Shown here: positions 26,929 to 33,202 of the stretch, one piece after another
Position numbering within the stretch: position 1 is the stretch's first letter
Layout: each line of letters opens with the position of its first letter
Assembly (NCBI GenBank): GCA_030949825.1
Contig: JAUZSC010000021.1
Location: 1 to 33,202, forward strand
Reading direction: 5' to 3'
Length of the DNA stretch: 33,202 nt
DNA from: Sulfurimonas sp.
GTDB taxonomy: Bacteria > Campylobacterota > Campylobacteria > Campylobacterales > Sulfurimonadaceae
Position numbers and translations under genes: made by a program
Notes under the pieces: generated by a model
What the model saw: the letters and a program-made list of their open reading frames with translations, nothing else
Databases searched by the model: none
What the model was told of the DNA's origin: nothing

Positions 26929-28271
26929 ATAGCATAGCCTTTATGCGAGGCTTAGATGAAGATAAGCAACTCTTTTTATTGAGAGGTAAGAAGAATTCTA
27001 CAGTTAATTATTATGATGAAAAGAGTAAACAAACGATAAGTATTAAACAGTCAGAATTAGCTGATAAGCTACCATTTGGTAAAGAGGTTAAAAAAATAGT
27101 TTACAAAAAGAAGAAAGTAACTATATTCGTAAATGAGTACAATATAACAATCTCAAGAGATGCTACAAAAATGATAGCAGGTAAAAATGGAAAAAGGAAA
27201 CTTCAAAGAACTAAAGGAAAAACTCTAAAATTAAGATTTATAGTTGAGAGATTAGTCAATGATAAAAATGAAGTTGTAGCAGAGTGGTTACTTGTTTCTA
27301 ATCTCTTTGATGAAGAGATAGATGCAAAAACATTAGCGCAGTGGTATTATTACAGATGGAAAATAGAAAGCTATTTTAAACTACTCAAATCCTCAGGGTT
27401 TAATTTAGAAGAGTGGCAACAAAAGGAGCCACTAGCCCTATTTAAAAGGCTTCTTATCATTTCTAATGCCTGTATTCTTATTTGGAAAATTGCAAATGAT
27501 AACAGTGATAATACAAAGGCAATACGAGATTTTTTAATATCATTAAGTGGTAAACAGATTCAAAGAGGTGTTGATTTCACCTACCCATCTTTACTTAGTG
27601 GATTAGAAAGTTATTTAGCAACATTAGACTTATTACGGCAATTTAGTGTTGAGGATATTTTTAAAATGAGAGATGAATTAGTTGAAATTATTGGGATTGA
27701 GATTTAGATGATAGTTGTGTAGAGAGGTATGATTATAATGCAACCGCTATCTTCATTTTCATAAGTTCTTAAAAATGGTTTTATTGATTTCCACAATCGC
27801 TTGTCGTCATCGAGAGAGTCATTTAGTAATAAATGTTTAGTAAAGACATCGTGGCTCTTACCTGTAATCTTTGAAAGCTTGGTCATCTCTATTTTTCCAA
27901 ATGAACTTAGTGTGAAATTGATGTATATATCTTGTAGTTGCTGCATGCCTTAGTTAAGCACTTTTAGTGCCTATAAAATTTTCAATGTTACTTTTTGTAA
28001 ATTTATGAATTTTGATTATCGTAACATCAGACACTTATAGATTAATGGAATCCATAAGAGTTGGTAAAAAGGTGAAGAAAAGAACTCTCCTTAATTTAGG
28101 AAGTGATTTTAATGTAAAACAAGAAGATTGGGCTACTTTATCCAAAAGAGTAGATGAGATTATCAAACAGGCTCCAAGTCTGTTTACACTAGATAAAGAT
28201 TTAGAAACAATCGCACAACACTATGCTCTAAAAATCATATCAGCACAAGCAGTAGTAGATACAACTCTTAA

Positions 28272-29952
28272 CCCAACTTCATCATTTTCCAAGCAGAAAT
28301 CCACTAAATCCTCAAATTTGACAATTCTTTTGGATATTAAACCACTTGTTTTAGGGAAATCACCTTTCAAATATACTAATGTGGTACCCGAATATAATAT
28401 TATTTAAGTTTATATTAATGCTTAATTTGCTACAATCTTCGCATGTACATAATTAAAACAATCTCTAAGAGCAAAAAAGACTCAACTCAGAACTATTACA
28501 CTTATAGATTAATGGAATCCATAAGAGTTGGTAAAAAGGTGAAGAAAAGAACTCTCCTTAATTTAGGAAGTGATTTTAATGTAGAACAAGAAGATTGGGC
28601 TACTTTATCCAAAAGAGTAGATGAGATTATCAAACAGGCTCCAAGTCTGTTTACACTAGATAAAGATTTAGAAACAATCGCACAACACTATGCTCTAAAA
28701 ATCATATCAGCACAAGCAGTAGTAGATACAACTCTTAATGATGAAGATAGATACAAAGAGATAGATACAACTACAATAAAAAATAGTGATATAAAAGATA
28801 TAGGTATAGAGAATATACTTTATGAAACAATCAAAGAGTTAAAACTAGATGCTAAACTAAAAGAGTTAGGTTTTACAAATATTCAATACAATAGTGCTAT
28901 AGGCACTCTAATAGCAAAGATTGCTAATCCTAGTAGTGAAGCTAAAGCTTATGATTACTTATGTAATACAAGTGCTATTAATGAGCTTATAGGGTGTGAT
29001 TATAATAAGATATCTTCTAATAGTATCTATAGAATATCCGATAAGCTTTTAGCTCATAAAGATGACTTAGAAAAGCATCTATATACTACCCAAAAAGCAA
29101 TATTTGAGTATGATGAAACAATAACTCTTTATGACCTTACTAACACATACTTTGAAGGTGGTGTTGAGGGAGTAGAGAAAGCTAAAAGAGGAAGAAGTAA
29201 GGAAAAAAGAAGTGATGCTAAAATCATTACTCTAGCAGTAATGCTTGATAGTAGTGGGTTTGTAAGAAAGAGTGAGATATTTGATGGGAATATTGGTGAA
29301 GCCACAACATTTAAAGAGATGTTAGATAAATTGAAAGTTCCTCAAAAGAAAAAAACCTTTTATCCTCTCATAAATCATTATTGATTATGGATGCTGGTAT
29401 AGCATCGCAGGAGAATATTGATTATCTTATTGAGAATAGCTATGAATACCTAGTTGTCAGCAGAAAACGCAATAAACAGTTTGATGAAGAGAAATCAACT
29501 CCTGTAAAATTAGATAAAAATGACAATGCTATAGTAAGAGCTATGAAGGTTGTCAATGAAGAAACTAAAGAGACTGAGTTATTTATACACTCTACTGCTA
29601 GAGAGGCTAAAGAGGAAGCTATGCAAAAAGAGTACAAACTCTTTTTATAGAGAAGCTACAATATTTAAAAGATGGACTCTCTCTCAAAAGAAGAACTAAG
29701 GCTTATGATAAGGTGATAGAGACCATAGGAAGGCTCAAAGAGAAATATCCATCTATATCTCAATACTATTCAACTACTGTCACTAAAGACCCAGATAGCG
29801 ATAATGCAATAGATATAACTTGGAGTGAGAAGAAGACACTTGATAATAAAAGTGCTATTAATGGTATCTATTGTCTTAGAACCAATAACCAAACAATGGA
29901 TGAGAAGACTCTATGGAAAACATATACAACACTTACTGATTTAGAATCAGTA
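28272..29952 (+). mobile_element. IS-A copy 2: IS1634-like element inserted in copy 1, right end lost
   Basis: It starts with the same CCCAACTTCATCATTTTCC as copy 1 and follows copy-1 codons for AQAVVDTTL directly, so it sits in copy 1. The noncoding leader 28272-28442 is nearly identical to 21669-21839. The right side is cut by IS-E at 29953, in the codons for DLESV, just at the expected catalytic Glu. No right end is found. Confidence 0.75.
28443..29952 (+). pseudogene. IS-A transposase (IS1634-like DDE), two frameshifts and 3' truncation
   Basis: ATG at 28443 (MYIIKTISKSKKDSTQNYYT). The first DDE region is ETITLYDLTNTYFEG. The frame breaks near 29359 (TTTT where TTTTT would read TFLSSHKSLLIMDAGIASQ, second Asp). 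It breaks again near 29643 (EYKLF then stop; one more T gives FIEKLQYLKDGL). It then runs through GRLKEKYPSISQYY to LWKTYTTLTDLESV, where IS-E begins. The last 80 or so residues, including most of the Glu motif, are missing. Not functional. Confidence 0.8.
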
Positions 29953-30896
29953 GACTTCTCCTAAAACCCCAAATAAAATTGGAGTAAAATTTGCTTATAA
30001 GTTAGTATGGCAAAAACAAGAAAATATTATAAAGTAAATAAGTTAGAAAACAAAGATTTTAAACGCATTGTTGGTGTCAATAAAGATACTTTTAAAGATA
30101 TGGTAAAAGTAATTAGAAAACATTATCGTGATAGAAAATCAAAAGGTGGAACAAACAAATCACTTTCAGCAAATGATGAAGTATTACTGATGCTTGAATA
30201 CTACCGAGAGTACAGAACATTTGCACATTTAGGAATTGATTATGGAGTGAGTGAATCAACAGCTCATTATACAGTTACTAAAATTGAAAAGATACTGATA
30301 AAAGAGCCACAATTCCATCTTGAGACTCTAAAACATATAGTACCAACAGAAGATTTAAATAATATCAAAATAACTGTTGTAGATGTGACTGAGAGCGAAT
30401 GTGAAAGACCAAAAAAGCAAAAAAGTACTATTCAGGTAAAAAGAAAAAGCATACTCAAAAAGCACAAATAATTACAAATATCAAAGGTAAAATACTTGCA
30501 GTAACTATTGCTAAAGGAAAGATGCACGACTTCCGTCTTTTTAAAAATAGTAATCCAACTAAAAAGATATTGATGAGTAGAGTTCTTGCTGATTTAGGCT
30601 ATTTAGGTATAGATAAAATATGTCCAAATGCTACAATTCCAAATAAAAAAACAAAAAAGAAACCTCTTACAAAAGAAGAGAAAAAAGAGAATCATAAATT
30701 ATCATCTAATCGTATCATAATTGAAAATATAAATGCAAAAATCAAGGTATTTAAAATTACAAAATATCCGTATAGAAATAGACGAAAAAGGTTCGGATTA
30801 AGGATGAACCTTATTTGTGCCATTATTAACCTTGATTTAATACCCTTAAATACAGACTCTGGAAAGGATTAGTGATTGATTGTTTTAGGAGAAGTC
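29953..30896 (+). mobile_element. IS-E copy 1: IS5-like (IS427-type) element, 944 bp
   Basis: Inverted ends GACTTCTCCTAAAAC (29953-29967) and complement (30882-30896), with TA on both sides (29951-29952 and 30897-30898). The right flank does not continue the IS-A sequence, so a rearrangement followed insertion. Confidence 0.8.
30007..30872 (+). CDS. IS-E transposase in two overlapping phases (possible -1 frameshift)
   Basis: The first frame (30007-30471, MAKTRKYYKVNKLENKDF...) has a helix-turn-helix (YGVSESTAHYTVTKIEKIL) and the first Asp (ITVVDVTESECERPKKQK). At the A6G run 30419-30425 a -1 step gives KYYSGKKKKHTQKAQIITNI and runs on through KGKMHDFRLF, LADLGYLGID (second Asp) and SSNRIIIENINAKIKVFK (Glu) to the stop at 30872. 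The joined protein is about 288 aa, a usual size. Many IS5-family elements of the IS427 type use frameshifting, so this may be programmed; it may equally be another single-base lesion. Confidence 0.75.
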
Positions 30897-30898
30897 TA

Positions 30899-31239
30899 GT
30901 ATCTTTTCAATTTTGGTAACTGTATAATGAGCTGTTGATTCACTCACTCCATAATCAATTCCTAAATGTGCAAATGTTCTGTACTCTCGGTAGTATTCAA
31001 GCATCAGTAATACTTCATCATTTGCTGAAAGTGATTTGTTTGTTCCACCTTTTGATTTTCTATCACGATAATGTTTTCTAATTACTTTTACCATATCTTT
31101 AAAAGTATCTTTATTGACACCAACAATGCGTTAAAATCTTTGTTTTCTAACTTATTTACTTTATAATATTTCTTGTTTTTGCCATACTAACTTATAAGCA
31201 AATTTTACTCCAATTTTATTTGGGGTTTTAGGAGAAGTC
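30899..31239 (-). mobile_element. IS-E copy 2: inverted 5' fragment
   Basis: From 31239 leftward on the minus strand this repeats the first roughly 342 bases of IS-E (end repeat, start codon region, helix-turn-helix up to TKIEKIL). It then stops against the right end of copy 1. It has at least one base less than copy 1 (TTTTAACGC instead of TTTTAAACGC near 31130), so the frame is broken. Its outer end truncates the PAS-GGDEF gene. Confidence 0.85.
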
Positions 31240-31780
31240 TAATATTGTTCGTCATCCTGATATGAAAAAAGAAACTTATAAAGATTTATGGAGAACAATT
31301 AAAGCAAATAAAACATGGTCAGGTGAGTTAAAAAACAAGAAAAAAGATGGCTCATTTTACTGGGTAGACACAATCATGACTCCAAAATATTCGAGCAATG
31401 GAAATAAAACTGGCTATATTGCGATACGACAAGACATTACCGATAAAAAAAATAGTAGAAGAGTTATCTATAACCGATGGATTAACAGGACTTTTTAACA
31501 GAAGACACTTTAACGATGTGTTTCCAAAAATTATCAATGCTTCAAAGCGTCACAACAGACTTATTTGTTTTTTAATGTTTGATGTTGATTTTTTCAAACC
31601 GTATAACGATACTTACGGGCACCAAAAAGGTGATGAAACACTTATCAAAATTGCAGATGCAACACAAGCAACGCTTAGAAGAGTAGAAGATTTAGCATTT
31701 CGACTTGGTGGAGAAGAATTTGGCGTCTTGTATGAAGCAAATTCTTTAGCAGATGCAAAAAATTTAGCCTATACACTTAA

Positions 31781-33024
31781 CTGATGTTACGATAATCTAA
31801 ATTATAAAATTCTTAAGAATGCTACAATTTCACGCAACCATCAATTCCCCAACTTTTGCATAAGCTACTTTTAGAGCCTCAAGATAGATTTTTTCCTTAA
31901 TAGCAAAGTGATTCATTTTATAATTTAAGCGAAGTTTTTCTAGTTTGATAAAACCACGTACTGCTAAGTGTATATGATTCCTTTGTGATGTTTCAACTTT
32001 TGTAGGAGAATGTTCTATTTTGAGGTTTTGCTTGAGTGATTTGTGATATTCCTCTACTTTCCACCGTCTTTTGTAGATTTTGAGTACTTCATTGAAAGAT
32101 AAGTCTATATCATTTGTAACAAGATACAGATAAATAGATTCGCCATCATCGCCGTTTTTGACAACTTGCTTGATAAGTCTTAGAGGTTTCTTATAACCTT
32201 CAAGATATACCAAACGGCTACTACCACCCTCTATATCTATGCTTGAGATATTAACATATTTTCCATTATTTCTTTCTTCTAAAGTGAATGCTACTTTTCT
32301 ATTACTTTTTATTGGACATACAAATTTCTTTTGAGTTCTTCTTCTATAAACACCAAGTTCTTGGTGCTTGCAAACCATTTATCAAAGAGTATATATTTGA
32401 ATTTGACTTCATTATGATAGTATAAAATATTTAGTTTGTCTTGCATTATTTCATTTTTTGTGTAGAGAGATTTCTTCACATGTTTTTGATATTCCTCATT
32501 CCATATCTCTTCTGTCTTTGTGATAATCTCATATCCCAAAGGTATAGATATACCACTAGCATCTGTATAATAAAATTTAGCATCAAGATGCCTTTCTCCA
32601 TTCTTTCTGTATAATGAAAATTTAGCATCAAGATGCCTTTCTCCATTCTTTGGGATACATGATCATAGTGCCAGCAAACAATATCATTTATGTTTGTCCA
32701 TGGCTTATGCATAAGCATATCATCTATTATAATGCAACCGCTATCTTCATTTTCATAAGTTCTTAAAAATGGTTTTATTGATTTCCACAATCGCTTGTCG
32801 TCATCGAGAGAGTCATTTAGTAATAAATGTTTAGTAAAGACATCGTGGCTCTTACCTGTAATCTTTGAAAGCTTGGTCATCTCTATTTTTCCAAATGAAC
32901 TTAGTGTGAAATTGATGTATATATCTTGTAGTTGCTGCATGCCTTAGTTAAGCACTTTTAGTGCCTATAAAATTTTCAATGTTACTTTTTGTAAATTTAT
33001 GAATTTTGATTATCGTAACATCAG
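31781..33024 (-). mobile_element. IS-B copy 2, 1244 bp, with internal duplication
   Basis: Perfect 17-base inverted ends (31781-31797, 33008-33024) and a 7-base target duplication CACTTAA (31774-31780, 33025-33031). It is near identical to copy 1 but has a 43/44-base tandem duplication and at least one missing base. Confidence 0.92.
31830..32940 (-). pseudogene. IS-B transposase, copy 2, inactivated by duplication and frameshifts
   Basis: MQQLQDIYINFT at 32940 runs through SGCIIIDDMLMHKPW to MLNFHYT. Then a tandem repeat of about 43-44 bases (32564-32651) re-encodes MEKGILMLNF and breaks the frame. Further on FIEEELK has one A fewer than copy 1 (near 32329), so the C-terminal part with YKRRWKVEEYHKSLK is in another frame. 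The frame ends at the same stop as copy 1. Since copy 1 has none of these lesions, they arose after the element had landed. Confidence 0.85.
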
Positions 33025-33202
33025 CACTTAAAACAAATATTCAAAATTTAAAAATAATTCATGAAAAAAAATCTGACTACAAGGTTATTACTGTTTCAAT
33101 GGGTCTTGTTTGTAAAAATGTCGATGAACTTGACACAAAAGACAGCCTCTACAAAGTAGCAGATGACTTTCTTTATCAGGCAAAAGAGACAGGTAGAAAT
33201 AA

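Larger units (their letters stand above)
24881..27707 (+). pseudogene. IS-C transposase (Tn5/IS50-like), interrupted by IS-D copy 2
   Basis: Fragments 24881-25399 and 26934-27707 join in frame to 430 aa when IS-D and one ATAGC are removed, restoring IVDRESDSIAFMRGL. Catalytic regions are LEDWSHLDY (first Asp), VDRESDS (second Asp) and YYYRWKIESYFKLLK (Y(2)R(3)E(6)K, Glu). The C-terminal part resembles the Tn5-type dimerisation domain. A slightly longer start (ATG at 24849, MELRLKK) would need one more A in the A7 run near 24861. The intact reading across the junction shows that it was active before IS-D arrived. Confidence 0.85.
24787..27731 (+). mobile_element. IS-C: Tn5-like IS4-family element, split by IS-D copy 2
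   Basis: Ends CATAGCTCTCTACACAA (24787-24803) and, inverted at 27715-27731, CATACCTCTCTACACAA differ in one base. An 8-base duplication ATTATAAT lies at 24779-24786 and 27732-27739, inside the IS-B transposase gene. Without IS-D the element is 1411 bases. Confidence 0.85.
23877..27946 (-). pseudogene. IS-B transposase, copy 1, interrupted by IS-C
   Basis: The N-terminal part is at 27740-27946 (MQQLQDIYINFTLSSFGKIE...) and the rest at 23926-24786. Removing IS-C and one 8-base duplication restores an unbroken 355-aa frame across SGCIIIDDMLMHKPW, which holds the first catalytic Asp. FDKWFASTKNL holds the second Asp region, and YKRRWKVEEYHKSLK is the Y(2)R(3)E(6)K signature of IS4-superfamily transposases. 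The reading frame is otherwise intact, so this copy was functional until IS-C entered. Confidence 0.8.
21902..28030 (-). mobile_element. IS-B copy 1: IS4/IS701-like element carrying three nested elements
   Basis: Ends are CTGATGTTACGATAATC on the left and its perfect complement at 28014-28030 on the right. The left end occurs twice, at 21902 (only the terminal 21 bases) and at 23877, with IS200 between. The body is 23877-24786 plus 27740-28030 (1201 bases after removing IS-C). A 7-base target duplication ACACTTA flanks the outer ends. It sits within the transposase gene of IS-A copy 1. Confidence 0.85.
21669..28271 (+). mobile_element. IS-A copy 1: IS1634-like element, split by IS-B and truncated by IS-A copy 2
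   Basis: Left fragment 21669-21901 starts CCCAACTTCATCATTTTCC and contains the first 20 codons of the transposase (ATG at 21840, MYIIKTISKSKKDS). The right fragment 28031-28271 resumes exactly where the left one stops (TYRLMESIRVGKKVKK) and ends where copy 2 begins. Between them lies IS-B, flanked by ACACTTA at 21895-21901 and 28031-28037. No right end of this element is present in the window. Family assignment comes from the transposase. Confidence 0.75.
31240..33202 (+). pseudogene. PAS-GGDEF diguanylate cyclase, 5' truncated by IS-E, frameshifted, split by IS-B copy 2
   Basis: From 31240 the frame reads NIVRHPDMKKETYKDLWRT, then SGELKNKKKDGSFYWVDT and YIAIRQDITDKK, the second half of a PAS/PAC domain. 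A8 at 31445-31452 shifts the frame. With A7 it continues IVEELSITDGLTGLFNRRHF, the start of a GGDEF domain, with the active site RLGGEEFG and the inhibitory I-site RVED five residues before it. IS-B interrupts at 31781. From 33032 it goes on as KTNIQNLKIIHEKK, ITVSMGL, VADDFLYQAKETGRN to the window edge. All catalytic residues for making cyclic di-GMP are encoded, but the gene as it stands is broken. The N-terminal sensor part is lost. Confidence 0.85.

Noticed and set aside
29713..29964. Separate 83-aa protein
   Set aside because: It is the frameshifted continuation of the IS-A transposase (GRLKEKYPSISQYY to DLESV), not an independent gene.
21669..33024. CRISPR array or defence island
   Set aside because: Repeated sequence here is fully explained by IS copies; there are no short regularly spaced repeats and no Cas, restriction or toxin-antitoxin genes.

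Overview
The window is AT-rich DNA with a dense gene layout typical of Campylobacterota, most like Sulfurimonas or a relative. Two things point there. The aroB / long MscS / MtaB / FtsH-like gene order is the one I recall from Helicobacter pylori HP0283-HP0286. Individual proteins (TrkA-type COG3400-like, PomA/PomB-like stator, CiaD-like) also fit. The genus is inference. No tRNA, rRNA or CRISPR array was seen.

Layout. (1) 1-1679: a murein-peptidase lipoprotein cut by the window edge, a self-regulated S24/LexA-type repressor with a clear promoter and two operator-like sites, a possible tiny divergent ORF, and a 45-aa membrane protein. (2) 1542-5156, minus strand: a compact leuD-leuB-TPR-CiaD-like-purU-trmL operon. 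(3) 5188-7351: a family-4-like uracil-DNA glycosylase (+) and an ABC-F ATPase (-). (4) 7469-18477, minus strand: a nearly gap-free run motA-motB-fliP-trmA-SH3 protein-TrkA protein, then aroB-MscS-mtaB-FtsH-like; most genes touch or overlap. (5) 18544-21450, plus strand: glmU and eptA, overlapping by 4 bases. (6) 21460-33202: a broken PAP2 phosphatase gene, about 9.6 kb of insertion sequences nested in one another, and a PAS-GGDEF diguanylate cyclase that has lost its 5' end to one IS and is split by another.

The IS region can be read like strata. Five DDE element types (called here IS-A, IS1634-like; IS-B, IS4/IS701-like; IS-C, Tn5-like IS4; IS-D, IS5-like; IS-E, IS5/IS427-like) and one IS200 occur. 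Target duplications and reading-frame restoration give the order: IS-B inside IS-A, IS-C inside IS-B, IS-D inside IS-C, and a second IS-D inside IS200. The two IS-D copies are almost identical, so part of the expansion is recent.

A second striking feature is the number of single-base frameshifts in genes that otherwise look sound, including essential glmU. Most are one extra A in a run of seven to nine. Either the assembly has uncorrected homopolymer errors, or the genome is slipping or decaying. I annotate such genes over their full reconstructed span and give the site of the shift.

The most interesting biology outside the IS region is an FtsH paralogue whose protease zinc motif is gone while the AAA+ motor is intact. 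It is fused by overlap into an operon with a tRNA methylthiotransferase and a mechanosensitive channel.
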